The position numbers and the translations under genes are program-made. Below, in pieces: positions 9,650 through 19,010 of a stretch of 64,000 bases of DNA. Every line of letters starts with the position of its first letter. The stretch's first letter is position 1. Origin of the DNA: Dongia sp041905885 (GTDB taxonomy: Bacteria > Pseudomonadota > Alphaproteobacteria > Dongiales > Dongiaceae); the NCBI RefSeq assembly GCF_041905885.1, contig NZ_JAYRKD010000014.1:74734-138733 (forward strand), in the 5' to 3' direction. Under the pieces are notes generated by a model. It had not been told where the DNA came from and did not search any database. It saw only the letters and a program-made list of their open reading frames with translations.

Positions 9650-10323
9650 TCCGCTTCCACCTGCGGCACCGGCGGCAGGACCAGCCCCAGCGAGATCACC
9701 AGCTTGATCCCGTCTTCTACCGACATGTTGAGGATATGCACCTCATGCCGCGGGATGAACATGAGAAAGCCCGAGGTCGGGTTCGGCGTGGTCGGCACGA
9801 AGACGTTGACCATCTCCTCGCCGGTCAGCGCCTCGAACTCCTTCGCCGTGGTGCCGGTGATGAAGCCGACCGTCCAGCTGCCCTTGCGCGGGTACTCGAC
9901 CAGGGCGCATTCGCGAAAGGCCTGAGCCCGGTTGGCGAGCGCGGTCTCGGTCACCTGCTTGATCAGGTTGTAGATGGTGCGCACGATCGGCAGGCGGTTG
10001 ACCACCGCCTCCAGCAGCTGCCGCATCAACCGCCCGAGCAGTCCGGCGGTGATCGCCCCGATCAGCGTGATCCCGACCAGCGCGATGATGAGACCGATGC
10101 CCGGTATGCTGAACGGCAGGTAGGTCTCCGGGTTGTATTCCGGGGGCAGCAGCGAGAACACGCCTTCATCGACCCAGGTGATGAAGCGCCAGGCGATATA
10201 GAGCGTCAGGCAGACCGGCGCGGTCGCCAGGATGCCGGCCAGGAAGTAGTTGCGCAGCCGAGCGCCGAAGCCCATCCGCGGACCGCCGGGCCGACGTGGA
10301 TCATGCGCGAAGACCTTGCCCAT
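9601..10323 (-). CDS. DUF502 family membrane protein
   Basis: 240 residues from the ATG at 10323, which has AGGAG 5 bases upstream. Two hydrophobic segments (YFLAGILATAPVCLTLYIAW and IIALVGITLIGAITAGLL) are separated by the family loop (LLPPEYNPETYLPFSIPG). A cytosolic or periplasmic beta-rich region follows with the hallmark VFVPTTPNPTSGFLMFIPR. Members of this family have no firmly assigned function. The gene converges with recG and overlaps its 3' end. Confidence 0.88.
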   Translation of the reverse strand: MGKVFAHDPRRPGGPRMGFGARLRNYFLAGILATAPVCLTLYIAWRFITWVDEGVFSLLPPEYNPETYLPFSIPGIGLIIALVGITLIGAITAGLLGRLMRQLLEAVVNRLPIVRTIYNLIKQVTETALANRAQAFRECALVEYPRKGSWTVGFITGTTAKEFEALTGEEMVNVFVPTTPNPTSGFLMFIPRHEVHILNMSVEDGIKLVISLGLVLPPVPQVEADQPERNVLTTESRSNK

Positions 10324-10459
10324 TCCATCTCCTGAACCCGGCCCGACTCCGGCGCGCGAATCCGAGCCACACAGCGGCCCGGTCATGAAACATCACTGGT
10401 CATTCCGGCGCAACTTAGCCAATAATTCCTGTCTAAGCTTCGCGGCAGGCGCGTCGGGG

Positions 10460-10981
10460 ATGGCAGAGCACGAGTGGATGGAAGGCGTGGTCTGCTTCGT
10501 GGACCGCGCCGAGATCAAGTCCGGCATGATCGCCGCGGTCCAGGCCAAGTGGAACGCGGTGCGCGGGACGCGCGAGTTTCTGACCCGCCGCGACATCGAT
10601 CCGATCGAGTTCCAGGCCTGGCTCCCCTATCTCTCCCTGGTGGAGATCCACGCCGGCGAGGCCGGCGCGGCGCCCCGCATCCGCTACCGTCTGGTCGGCA
10701 CCGAGGTGGCGCGCTTCGCGAGCCATGACTTCAGCAACACCTGGCTGGACGAGACCGGGTGGGATCCAAAGATCATCGCGGTCAATCTGGCGCTCTACCG
10801 GCGGGTCTGGGAGACGCGGCAGCCGGTGTTCGGCCTCTCCCTGGTCGATTGGGACAAGCGCCAAAAATACAGTTTCGAATGGGGGTTGTTTCCGCTATCT
10901 GAGGACGGTCATGACATCAACGGTTGCCTCAGCGTGGACGACTTCACCGGCATTGCCGGGCGGACCCACATGCTGCGCTGA
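10460..10981 (+). CDS. PAS_5-domain protein (second copy)
   Basis: The frame is open from 10250, but the upstream part is the antisense of the DUF502 N-terminus and promoter. ATGs at 10460 and 10478 are the plausible starts, and 10460 is chosen (173 residues). It has the same layout as the gene at 2511: helix AAVQAKWNAVRG, LPYLSLVEI, RYRLVGTEVARFASHDFSNT, then a terminal LFPLSEDGHDING strand. It is a stand-alone PAS fold with no output domain. The Sel1-repeat gene follows 18 bases downstream, so co-transcription is likely. Confidence 0.75.
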   Translation: MAEHEWMEGVVCFVDRAEIKSGMIAAVQAKWNAVRGTREFLTRRDIDPIEFQAWLPYLSLVEIHAGEAGAAPRIRYRLVGTEVARFASHDFSNTWLDETGWDPKIIAVNLALYRRVWETRQPVFGLSLVDWDKRQKYSFEWGLFPLSEDGHDINGCLSVDDFTGIAGRTHMLR

Positions 10982-10999
10982 GCGCGCGAAAGGATAAGT

Positions 11000-11890
11000 A
11001 TGCGTCTGATTCTCGCGGCCTTCTCCGCCGCGGCTCTGCTGCTCGGTGCGCAGGCGGTCTACGCCCAGGACGACGACAGCGATCCCGGCACCGACGCCTT
11101 CAACCAGGGCGATTACGGCGCGGCGTTCCAGGCCTGGGAGGCCAAGGCTAACCAGGGCGATCCCGATGCCATGACCAAGATCGCCCAGCTCTACGAGATC
11201 GGCTATGGCACCAAGCGCGACTTCGCCAAGGCGGCCGAATGGTACGAAAAGGCGGCCCAGCTCGGCTTCGTCGTCGCCCAGCACAATCTCGCCAACCTCT
11301 ACTATGACGGCCGGGGCGTCTCGCGCGACAAGAAGCAGGCGGCGCGCTGGTACACCGCCGCCGCCCAGGGCGGCCATGCCAAGTCGCAATACTATCTCGC
11401 GCAGATGTATTTCGACGGCGACGGCATCGACGCGAACAAGGAGAACGGCTTCGCCTGGCTGCAGAAGGCCTCGGATCAAGGCATGCCGGAAGCGCAGTAC
11501 GAACTTGGCCGCCGGCTGGTTTTCGGCGACGACATTGCGGCCGATCCGACCAAAGGCGCCGAGCTGGTCCTGAAGTCCGCCGAGCAGCGCTACGTCAAGG
11601 CGCAGATCCTGATCGCCGACTTCTACTGGAAAGGCCGCGGCGTCGCCAAGAACCAGATCGAGGCCTATGTCTGGGCGGCGCAAGCGAAGGACGCCGCCAA
11701 GGGCCGCGACGTGAAGCGCGCCAACGATCTCTACGAGGACGTCAAGTCCGGCATGAACGGCGACCAGATCAAGGCCGCCGAGATCGAGCTCATGGCGGTC
11801 AGCCCGAAGAAGAAAAAGAAGAACGGCAGCGACGACGAAGATGGCGGCAGCAGCGGCAACGACGAAACCGATACCGGCACGACCGACTGA
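11000..11890 (+). CDS. Secreted Sel1-repeat protein
   Basis: 296 residues, with an AAAGGA site at 10989-10994. A signal peptide (MRLILAAFSAAALLLGAQA, cleavage near VYAQ-DD) is followed by about five to six Sel1/TPR-like repeats (for example AEWYEKAAQLGFVVAQHNLA, ARWYTAAAQGGHAKSQYYLA). It ends in a highly charged tail: a lysine run at about residues 270-274, then Asp/Gly/Ser-rich. Sel1 proteins act as periplasmic protein-protein scaffolds. The partner here is unknown. It converges on the lipoprotein gene with a 6-base gap and no visible terminator. Confidence 0.85.
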   Translation: MRLILAAFSAAALLLGAQAVYAQDDDSDPGTDAFNQGDYGAAFQAWEAKANQGDPDAMTKIAQLYEIGYGTKRDFAKAAEWYEKAAQLGFVVAQHNLANLYYDGRGVSRDKKQAARWYTAAAQGGHAKSQYYLAQMYFDGDGIDANKENGFAWLQKASDQGMPEAQYELGRRLVFGDDIAADPTKGAELVLKSAEQRYVKAQILIADFYWKGRGVAKNQIEAYVWAAQAKDAAKGRDVKRANDLYEDVKSGMNGDQIKAAEIELMAVSPKKKKKNGSDDEDGGSSGNDETDTGTTD

Positions 11891-11896
11891 TCCGGT

Positions 11897-12505
11897 CTAG
11901 TACACCGCGCCGGCCCGGGTCGCCTGCAGCTTCGCCAGCGTGTCCGCGGTCGACAACACGTCCTCAGCCTTCGGATCGTACTCGGGGTAGAACGTCACCG
12001 TCAGCGTGATCTCGGCGCGGGCGGTGGCGCTGCGCACCTGCTGCTGGGTGTAGGGAAACGGACCGCCGTAGCCGCCGTACAGGAACGCTCGGTGTCGACG
12101 GCCGGGCCAGAATGGATCGTCGTAGGGATCCCAGAACGGGTCGTAGAACGGGCTGGGGCGATAGTAGGTGCGCCGCTGCACCTCGATGTCGCTGTTGCGC
12201 CGCTCGTTGTCGATCTTGAAGGCCGCCTGCCCGCGCTCCTGCGCGATCTGCGCCGCGCGCCACAGCGCGAGGTCGTGGGCCTTGTCGAGCTCCATCTTGG
12301 TGCGGACATCCTCACGCGGATTTGACACGTCAACCAGCACCGCGTCGCCACGATAGGTCACTTCCACCCGATCGGGCCCGAGATCCTTCGAGGAATATCC
12401 GAAATCGCCGCTGGTCCCCAGTGCGACCATGGCGGGCCGCGGCGGCGCCGGCGCGGCGCAAGCAGCCAGGGAAATCAGCAGGACTGCGGTCAGAACGCGC
12501 AGCAT
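11897..12505 (-). CDS. Small envelope lipoprotein, CC0125/CC1285-like
   Basis: 202 residues. The N-terminus is a lipoprotein signal peptide with lipobox L-A-A-C, lipid-modified Cys at position 16. The segment GYSSKDLGPDRVEVTYRGDA followed by a helix with ALWRAAQIAQERG matches the pattern of CC0125/CC1285 lipoproteins of Caulobacter and relatives, whose role is unknown. The middle is rich in Tyr, Pro, Trp and Asp (FYDPFWDPYDDPFWPGRR), and the end is a beta-strand region (RAEITLTVTFYPE). No partner is evident from the neighbours. Confidence 0.7.
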   Translation of the reverse strand: MLRVLTAVLLISLAACAAPAPPRPAMVALGTSGDFGYSSKDLGPDRVEVTYRGDAVLVDVSNPREDVRTKMELDKAHDLALWRAAQIAQERGQAAFKIDNERRNSDIEVQRRTYYRPSPFYDPFWDPYDDPFWPGRRHRAFLYGGYGGPFPYTQQQVRSATARAEITLTVTFYPEYDPKAEDVLSTADTLAKLQATRAGAVY

Positions 12506-12577
12506 GGTTCAGGTCCCGATGCTCACCACTGGATAGTTAGGCATTCGGCTGGCCCGGCGCCAGTGTGACCTTCGGCC

Positions 12578-13804
12578 CTATCGCCAGAGCGCCTTGGGGT
12601 CGTTGAGCACCACCGGGTTGAGGGCGAGGCAATACTGGCCGCGATGCCAGACCATGCGGCAGGTCTTCCCCGCATCATCCCCGCTCAACCCCACCAGCAA
12701 GGCCGCATACTTCTTCGACCCTTCGACTTGGCGCAGCACGATGGTAGGCCGGCCTTTGAGGTCGCCCTTCATCCTCTGCTTCATGTCGGCGATGGTCTGC
12801 TGGGCCTTTTTCTGGTCCGGGAAGGCGCCGAAAATGATGCCCCAGCCCGGGAGCCGGCTCGGCGTCGCATTGCCGTCGCTGTCGACCGAATCCGTCGCGG
12901 CGCATTCCGAGCCGTTGAGCACGACCGGCGGCGTGCCGGTATCCAGCGCCGCCGGGATCATCGCGATATTGGAGAAGGTGGACGGCACCGTTTCGCCGCC
13001 GGCGAAGCCGCTGTCGAGCAGCTTCTTGATCTTCGCGGCGCGGTCATTGCGATCATGGGCGCCGAGCAGCACCGCCACCAGCCGGCGATCGTCGCGCAGC
13101 GCCGAGCCGATCACGTTGTAGCCGGAGCCGCAGGTGAAGCCGGTCTTCATGCCGTCCGCACCTGGATAGCCGGTGAGCAGCGCGTTGACCGTCGGCAAGG
13201 TGCGGCTCCCGACCGTCGCCTGGCGATCGCCGAACAGAGCATAGCGGTCGGGGAAATCATGGATCACATGCAGCGCCAGCACCGCCATGTCGCGCGCGGT
13301 GGTGATCTGTCCGTCATTGGGCAGGCCGGTCGCGTTCTGGTAGCGGGTGCCGATCATGCCGAGCTTCTGCGCGGCGGCATTCATGCGGCCGACGAAGCCG
13401 GACTCGCTGCCGCCGACCTGCTCGGCCAGGGCCACCGCCGCGTCATTCGCCGAGGTGACCAGCATCGCCGAAAGCGCCTGCTTCACGGTCAGTTTCTGGC
13501 CCTTTTTCAGCCCGAACTTGGTGGGCGGCTGGCCGGCGGCTTCGGCGGACACGGTGATTTGCGTATCCATCGACAGCCGGCCCGCCTTGACCTCGTCGAA
13601 CACGACGAAGGCGGTCATCAATTTCGTTAAGGAAGCCGGATACCAGGCCGCGTTGGCCCGGTTGGCGACCAGAATCTGGCCGGTCTCGGCATCGACCACC
13701 AGGCCGGCCGGCTTGGTCCCGTCAGCTTGTGCACAGGTGACCGGCGTTCCTAGCCCCGCCGTCCCGCAAACTGCGAGAACAAATGCAAGAATCGCTTTGC
13801 GCAT
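12578..13804 (-). CDS. dacA: D-alanyl-D-alanine carboxypeptidase (DacA/PBP5 type) with C-terminal SPOR-like domain
   Basis: 408 residues from the ATG at 13804, which has an AAGG site. A signal peptide is followed by a peptidase S11 domain with all three penicillin-binding motifs: S58-L-T-K61, S118-A-N120 and K220-T-G. The C-terminal region (about 316-405, WGIIFGAFPDQKKAQQTI...) looks like a SPOR domain, which would target denuded septal glycan. It trims the terminal D-Ala from peptidoglycan stems in the periplasm. The divergent Sel1 gene starts 60 bases away, so both promoters lie in that gap. Confidence 0.93.
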   Translation of the reverse strand: MRKAILAFVLAVCGTAGLGTPVTCAQADGTKPAGLVVDAETGQILVANRANAAWYPASLTKLMTAFVVFDEVKAGRLSMDTQITVSAEAAGQPPTKFGLKKGQKLTVKQALSAMLVTSANDAAVALAEQVGGSESGFVGRMNAAAQKLGMIGTRYQNATGLPNDGQITTARDMAVLALHVIHDFPDRYALFGDRQATVGSRTLPTVNALLTGYPGADGMKTGFTCGSGYNVIGSALRDDRRLVAVLLGAHDRNDRAAKIKKLLDSGFAGGETVPSTFSNIAMIPAALDTGTPPVVLNGSECAATDSVDSDGNATPSRLPGWGIIFGAFPDQKKAQQTIADMKQRMKGDLKGRPTIVLRQVEGSKKYAALLVGLSGDDAGKTCRMVWHRGQYCLALNPVVLNDPKALWR

Positions 13805-13864
13805 AGGCCCTTCGGTGGTCAAATCCCCGCCAGGAATACTAAGAGTTCGTCGCAGGGAAGTCTT

Positions 13865-16843
13865 ATGGGTTCGGGGAGAAACTTGCGCAAGCTGGTGTGC
13901 GCGTCGGCATTATTGCTGACCGCCATGGTCGGGGCAATCCGACTCGGCATTGCGCCTGCTGAGGCCGACTACCAACAGGGTGTGGACGCCTATCAGGCGG
14001 GCGACTACCGCGGTGCCTACGAGGCCTGGCAACCCCTGGCCCAGGAAGGCGACGCCACCGCCCAGAACGCATTGGGCGCCCTTTACGACCACGGACTCGG
14101 CGTTCCCCAGGACGATGTGAAGGCGGCCTATTGGTACGAAAAGGCCGCCAAGCAGGATTTCCCGCTGGCGATGCGCAATCTCGGCACGCTCTATGCCAAC
14201 GGCAACGGCGTGCCGCGCGACGACGACCAGGCCCGCTTCTGGCTGCAGAAGGCCGCCGATGCCGGCGACGCGCAGGCGGCCAAGCGTCTCGAAGCCCTCA
14301 CCCGCGCGGTACCTCCGGCGCCGGCCGCTTCCGGATCCGCCACGAGTTTTCCCTCAGAGACGCCGGCGCAATCCGCGGTCCAGCCGCAACAGCCGGAAAC
14401 GCCGCAACCGAGTGCGACCGCCGATGCGGGTGCAGCATCGACCGAGGCCGGCGCACCGCCGCCCTCCGGCGTGTTCGAGGCGGCGCCTGAAGTTCCGCCC
14501 GCGGTCACAACCGCACCGACGACCGACAGCGCGCCGGTTTCAGCCGAAGCGACGACCACTGAAACGCCGCTCGCGGAGCCATCGGCTTCGACCGCAGAGC
14601 CGACGCCGACGCCGACGCCGGAGGTTGCCGCTGTGGCGCCGGCCCCGACACCGGTGGTCGCGACCAATGAAAGCGGCCTGCCGAAATCGACCGCGGCGCA
14701 GCCGGAATCCAACAAGAGCAAGAAGGCGACGCCGACGCCGGCTCCCGCCGAGATGACGGCGACAGCGACGCCTGCGCCGGCCATAGCGAGTTCAGATCCG
14801 ATGACGCCGGCCTCGTCGACCACCGAGGCGATGACGACCAAGACCGAGCCGCTGCAACTCGCACCCGCCCCGGAGCCATCGGCAGAGCCCAGCACCGCGG
14901 CGACCACGCCACCAGCGGCCGAAGCAATGGTCGCGGAATCCGCGCCGCCCGCAATGGAGACGACACCGCCGGCAGCTGAAGCGACGACGCTGCCCGCGAC
15001 CACGACGCCCGCCTCGACCACACCGGCGGCGAGCACCGAAGTCGCCGCGACCGAGCCACAGCCGGAAGCCGAGACCTTGCCGGCGACGACCGAGCCCGCT
15101 GCGGCGACCGAAGCCACGCCGGCGCCGACAACCGAGCCCGCGAGCACCGAGGCGACGGCCACAGCCGAACCCATGGCGCCCGCGACACTGCCGGTGCAGA
15201 CGGCTGCCGTCGTCGCGCCCCCGCCGCCCCCGCTGCCGAACTGGCTGCTGGGCGAGTGGCAGGGCCCGACCCAGGGCTGTCCGCCGGGCGGCGGCGTCAG
15301 CTTCGAAGAGGCCAAGGCGGTGGTCTATTCCCAGGGCAAGGTCGAGTCGACCTTCCCGGTCGCCTACCGCGTCGAACCCGGCAGCGTGACGGTGTCGACG
15401 GTCGGTCCCGATGGCATCACCCAGGACTTCGTCTATCAGAAGACCGGCGCGAACAGCATGATCATCGTCCAGATTCCGCCGACCACGTCGCGCGCGGTTC
15501 TGGGCGTCGCGCACCGCCGCTGCGGCGTGGCGAAGGCCCAAGAGGCGCAGATGATGGCGCCCGCCGCCGTCTATCCTGGATTGACGCCGGATGTCAGCGA
15601 CAACCAGCCGACGCCCAAGCAGTCGGCGGAGAGCTATGCCGAAGCCGCGGCGATCGCCGGCGCGCCGTCCGCTGCGGTCACCGAACTGCCGAAGACCACC
15701 AAGCCCGCTGCGGTGCCAGAGGTTGAGCCTGCGGTTGAGCCAGAGGTCGCCCCTGCGGTCGAGCCGACACCGGAGCCTGAAGCGGCGGCGCCTGCGACCA
15801 CCGAGCCGATCATTCCCGAACTGAAGCCCGAAGAATCCGCTCCCGCGCAAACCGCCGAGGCTACGGCCCCGGAAGCAACCCCGGCACCGGAACCCGCGCC
15901 GACGCCTGAAACCGCCACCGCCGAAGCGCCGGCGGCCGATGCTTCGGAGACACTGTCTGACGTTCCGCCGGAAGTAACCACGCCGGAAGCGACCACGGCG
16001 GAAGCACCCACCGAGCCGGCGCTGCCCAAGTCAACCACACCGGCCAGCGTCGAAGACAAAGCGAAGAAGGCTGAAGAAGAGAAAGCCGCCGCCGAAGCTG
16101 CTGCCGCTGCGGCGACGCCCGAGCCCGTCCCGACGCCGGAACCCGAAGCTGCACCGGAGCCCGAGAGCACGCCCGAACCGGCACCCGCGACCACGACCGC
16201 CGAACCTGCGGTTCCAGAGCCCGCGCCCACCGAAACCGCAACCGCCGAACCGACGACCCCGGAGCCCGCGACCGCCGAGGCGACCACGGAACCGACCGTC
16301 ACCGAGCCGACTGCGACCGAGCCGACGACACCGGCGCCGACCCAGGAAGCCGCGGTCACACCGCCCTCCCCGGCGCTCGCGGCGACGCAGCAGGAACTCG
16401 CCGAAGAAGCCTTGGCATCCGGCGATGTCGAGAAGGCGCTCTCGATCTGGGAGCCGCTGGCGAAATCCGGTGACACCGGTGTCGCGGTCAACGTCGCCGG
16501 CATGTACGAGTTCGGCAGCAAGCCGATGCAGCAGGACTACGGCAAGGCCGCCGAGTGGTACGCGATGGCGGCCGAGCAAGGCGATCCTTATGCGCAGTAC
16601 AAGCTGGGCCGCGCTTATACCCGCGGCACCGGTGTCACCCGCGATGTCGTGCAGGCTTACAAGTGGCTCACCATCGCCATGCAGTCGCTTTCAAACGCCA
16701 AGGAAGGCAAGACCGGCAAGGCCAGCCGCCTGGAGATCGAAACCGGCCTCAACGACATCGTAGGCGCGATGTCCCAGGAGGAAGTCACCAAGGCCTCGCA
16801 GATGGTGAAGCAGTACAACGAGCAGCACCACATCACGGAGTGA
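13865..16843 (+). CDS. Large secreted Sel1-repeat protein with two long Pro/Ala/Thr/Glu linkers
   Basis: 992 residues; the start has an AGGGAAG site. Layout: signal peptide; Sel1 repeats at about residues 30-140; a first low-complexity linker rich in P, A, T and E at about 146-455; a compact globular segment at about 457-560 (NWLLGEWQGPTQGCPPGGG ... AHRRCG, two Cys); a second similar linker to about 840, with a short Lys/Glu helical stretch (KAKKAEEEKAAAEAAA); and C-terminal Sel1 repeats (AEWYAMAAEQGDPYAQYKLG). The linkers look able to span the periplasm or peptidoglycan. The globular part has the flavour of small lipocalin-like 'GxW' domains, but I do not recognise a family. Function unknown. 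Confidence 0.85.
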   Translation: MGSGRNLRKLVCASALLLTAMVGAIRLGIAPAEADYQQGVDAYQAGDYRGAYEAWQPLAQEGDATAQNALGALYDHGLGVPQDDVKAAYWYEKAAKQDFPLAMRNLGTLYANGNGVPRDDDQARFWLQKAADAGDAQAAKRLEALTRAVPPAPAASGSATSFPSETPAQSAVQPQQPETPQPSATADAGAASTEAGAPPPSGVFEAAPEVPPAVTTAPTTDSAPVSAEATTTETPLAEPSASTAEPTPTPTPEVAAVAPAPTPVVATNESGLPKSTAAQPESNKSKKATPTPAPAEMTATATPAPAIASSDPMTPASSTTEAMTTKTEPLQLAPAPEPSAEPSTAATTPPAAEAMVAESAPPAMETTPPAAEATTLPATTTPASTTPAASTEVAATEPQPEAETLPATTEPAAATEATPAPTTEPASTEATATAEPMAPATLPVQTAAVVAPPPPPLPNWLLGEWQGPTQGCPPGGGVSFEEAKAVVYSQGKVESTFPVAYRVEPGSVTVSTVGPDGITQDFVYQKTGANSMIIVQIPPTTSRAVLGVAHRRCGVAKAQEAQMMAPAAVYPGLTPDVSDNQPTPKQSAESYAEAAAIAGAPSAAVTELPKTTKPAAVPEVEPAVEPEVAPAVEPTPEPEAAAPATTEPIIPELKPEESAPAQTAEATAPEATPAPEPAPTPETATAEAPAADASETLSDVPPEVTTPEATTAEAPTEPALPKSTTPASVEDKAKKAEEEKAAAEAAAAAATPEPVPTPEPEAAPEPESTPEPAPATTTAEPAVPEPAPTETATAEPTTPEPATAEATTEPTVTEPTATEPTTPAPTQEAAVTPPSPALAATQQELAEEALASGDVEKALSIWEPLAKSGDTGVAVNVAGMYEFGSKPMQQDYGKAAEWYAMAAEQGDPYAQYKLGRAYTRGTGVTRDVVQAYKWLTIAMQSLSNAKEGKTGKASRLEIETGLNDIVGAMSQEEVTKASQMVKQYNEQHHITE

Positions 16844-16943
16844 GGCTCGACAGCGTGATGGGGCGGCTGCTAGCTTCGCTCTGAAGCAGCGCGCGCGGAC
16901 GCAGCCGCGCCCCTTCCAATCGCATCCACGCCGCAGGCCGATC

Positions 16944-18350
16944 ATGGACACGCACAACTTCGGTTTCGATTTCAACGCGCTCGCCGAGAAAGACCGCGAT
17001 CACATGATCCATCCCTGGGTCGATCTCGGTCTCACCAAGACGCGCGAGCCGCTGATCGTGGTCGAGGGCGAAGGCGCCACGGTGACCGACGCCAAGGGCC
17101 ATCGCATGATCGACGGCATCGGCGGCATGTGGTGCGTGAACGTAGGCTACGGCCGCAACGAGATCGCCGAGGCGATCGCCGAGCAGGCGCGCCGGCTCTG
17201 CTATTTCTCGCCCTTCGGCATCATCGCGACACCGCCTTCGATCGAGTTCGCGGCGCGCCTCGCGGAATACGCACCCGGCGACCTGAAGCATGTCTTCTTC
17301 ACCACCGGCGGCTCGACGGCCGTCGATTCCGCGTTGCGCTTCGTCTCCTTCCGCAACAACTTCCTGGGCAAGCCAAAGAAGAAGCACATCATCACCCGCG
17401 AGTTCGCCTATCACGGCAGCTCGCTGCTCTCGGCCTCGGTCTCCGGCAAGCCGGCCGACCGCGGCAACATGGACCTGATCACCGACATCATCCACCACCT
17501 GCCGGTGCCCAATCCCTATCGTCGCCCGGAAGGCATGACGCTCGAGCAGTTCTGCGACGAGAAGGTCGCCGATCTCGAGAAGAAGATCCTCGAGCTCGGG
17601 CCGGAGAATGTCGCCTGCTTCATCGCCGAGCCGCTGCTCGCATCCGGCGGCGTGATCGTGCCGCCGCCCGGCTACCAGAAGCGGACCTGGGAGATCTGCC
17701 GCAAGTATGACGTGCTCTACATCTCCGATGAAGTCGTCACCGGCTTCGGCCGCCTCGGCCATGTCTTCGCCTCCAAGCCGGTCTTCGACATCGAGCCCGA
17801 CATCATCACCTGCGCCAAGGGTCTCACTTCCGGCTACGTGCCGCTGGGCGCGATGCTGGTTTCCGATCGGCTGTTTGCGGAACTGACCGAGACCGCGGGC
17901 AAGGGCCAGTTCTTCGCCAACGGCTATACCTATTCGGCGCATCCGGTGGCCTGTGCCGCGGGGCTCGCCAATCTCGACATCATCGAGCGCGAGGACATCT
18001 GCGGCCGGGTGCGCGAGAACGGCCCCTATTTCCAGAAGCGGATGGCGGAACTCCTCGAGCTCGACATCGTCGGCGATGTGCGCGGCAGCCATTTCATGGT
18101 CTGCGTCGAAACCACCGCCGACAAGCAGCAGAAGCTGGCGCCGCCGGTGCAATGGGACGTCGCCTGGCGCATCTTCGAGAAGTGCCGCCCGAAGGGCCTG
18201 ATGGTGCGCCCGTTGAGCCACCTGATCATTCTTTCGCCGCCCCTGGTGATCACCCGGGCCCAGATCGACGAGACCGTCGAGGTCCTGAAACAGGGCATCA
18301 AGGAAGTCTTCGACGACTTGACTCGCGAAGGATTACGGACAAAGGCTTGA
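16944..18350 (+). CDS. Class-III PLP-dependent aminotransferase
   Basis: 468 residues, full length. It uses pyridoxal phosphate: D262 in YISDEVVTGFGR holds the ring nitrogen and K292 in TCAKGLTSGY forms the Schiff base. The N-terminus (MIHPWVDLG) and the MWCVNVGYGRNEIAEAI region are typical of omega-amino-acid:pyruvate aminotransferases acting on taurine, beta-alanine, putrescine or similar amines. The sequence does not decide the substrate. BioY follows 26 bases downstream on the same strand. A DAPA-synthase (BioA) role is conceivable from that context, but the motifs look more like the omega-aminotransferase group. Confidence 0.88.
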   Translation: MDTHNFGFDFNALAEKDRDHMIHPWVDLGLTKTREPLIVVEGEGATVTDAKGHRMIDGIGGMWCVNVGYGRNEIAEAIAEQARRLCYFSPFGIIATPPSIEFAARLAEYAPGDLKHVFFTTGGSTAVDSALRFVSFRNNFLGKPKKKHIITREFAYHGSSLLSASVSGKPADRGNMDLITDIIHHLPVPNPYRRPEGMTLEQFCDEKVADLEKKILELGPENVACFIAEPLLASGGVIVPPPGYQKRTWEICRKYDVLYISDEVVTGFGRLGHVFASKPVFDIEPDIITCAKGLTSGYVPLGAMLVSDRLFAELTETAGKGQFFANGYTYSAHPVACAAGLANLDIIEREDICGRVRENGPYFQKRMAELLELDIVGDVRGSHFMVCVETTADKQQKLAPPVQWDVAWRIFEKCRPKGLMVRPLSHLIILSPPLVITRAQIDETVEVLKQGIKEVFDDLTREGLRTKA

Positions 18351-18376
18351 GCCATCTTTCTTATGGAGAAGAACCT

Positions 18377-18952
18377 ATGAGCATCGAGAACCCCGTCGCC
18401 CCCGGCCAGGCCTATGTGCCGCTGCGTCTCGCCGGCCGTCCGCTGGCCCTGAAGGCCCTCGTGCTCGCGCTCGGCATCGCCTTCCTGACCGCATCCTCCT
18501 GGGTGCAGGTCCCGATGTGGCCGGTGCCGATGACCATGCAGACCTTCGCCGTCCTGATGGTCGGCGCGCTCTGCGGCTGGCGCCTCGGCGTCGCGACGGT
18601 GGTCGCCTGGCTGGCCCTCGCCGTGCAGTTCCCGCTGCTCTCGGAGTTCAAGACCCTGCCGATGGTCGCGACGACTTCCGGCTATCTCGCCGCCTTCGTG
18701 ATCATGGCCGGCTTCGTTGGATACATGGCTGAACGCGGCTACACCGCCCGGCCGGTCCCGGCCTTCCTGGTGCTGCTGGTCGCCGAGGTGATCTGCTTTG
18801 CCCTCGGTGTCGGCTATCTCGGCGCGGTGATCGGCTATGACAAGGCCGTGCAATACGGCCTGATGCCGTTCCTGTTCGGCGACTTCGTGAAGCTGCTGCT
18901 CGCGGTGGCCCTGCTCACCGGTCTGCGCCGGATGCTGCCGCAGCAGATCTGA
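18377..18952 (+). CDS. bioY: BioY family biotin transporter substrate-binding subunit
   Basis: 191 residues from the ATG at 18377, with GGAGAAG at 18365-18371. About six hydrophobic segments are visible, with the BioY signatures VPMWPVPMTMQTFAVLM and GYLAAFVIMAGFVGY. BioY is the membrane S component that captures biotin, alone or with the ECF ATPase/T subunits; no bioM or bioN is adjacent. A strong Rho-independent terminator follows 24 bases after the stop. Confidence 0.93.
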   Translation: MSIENPVAPGQAYVPLRLAGRPLALKALVLALGIAFLTASSWVQVPMWPVPMTMQTFAVLMVGALCGWRLGVATVVAWLALAVQFPLLSEFKTLPMVATTSGYLAAFVIMAGFVGYMAERGYTARPVPAFLVLLVAEVICFALGVGYLGAVIGYDKAVQYGLMPFLFGDFVKLLLAVALLTGLRRMLPQQI

Positions 18953-18976
18953 CGGTACGCGTCGGCTGAGACAAAG

Positions 18977-19010
18977 CCCCGCCGGATCTCGGATCCGGCG
19001 GGGTTTCTAT
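18977..19010 (+). terminator. Rho-independent terminator after bioY
   Basis: A perfect 12-bp stem (CCCCGCCGGATC at 18977-18988, loop TCG, partner at 18992-19003) is preceded by AAAG and followed by TTTCTATTT. The convergent pbpC stop is at 19007, so the hairpin can serve both directions, with the A-rich flank acting as the T-run on the other strand. Confidence 0.9.

Noticed and set aside
14191..15315. Ala/Gly/Val/Ser-rich open frames antisense to the first linker of the Sel1 protein
   Set aside because: Low-complexity codons of the P/A/T/E linker read backwards. There is no start signal and no domain.
18377..18952. BioY and the adjacent aminotransferase as a biotin synthesis operon
   Set aside because: The aminotransferase has the omega-aminotransferase N-terminus and no other bio gene is nearby, so I left the substrate open.
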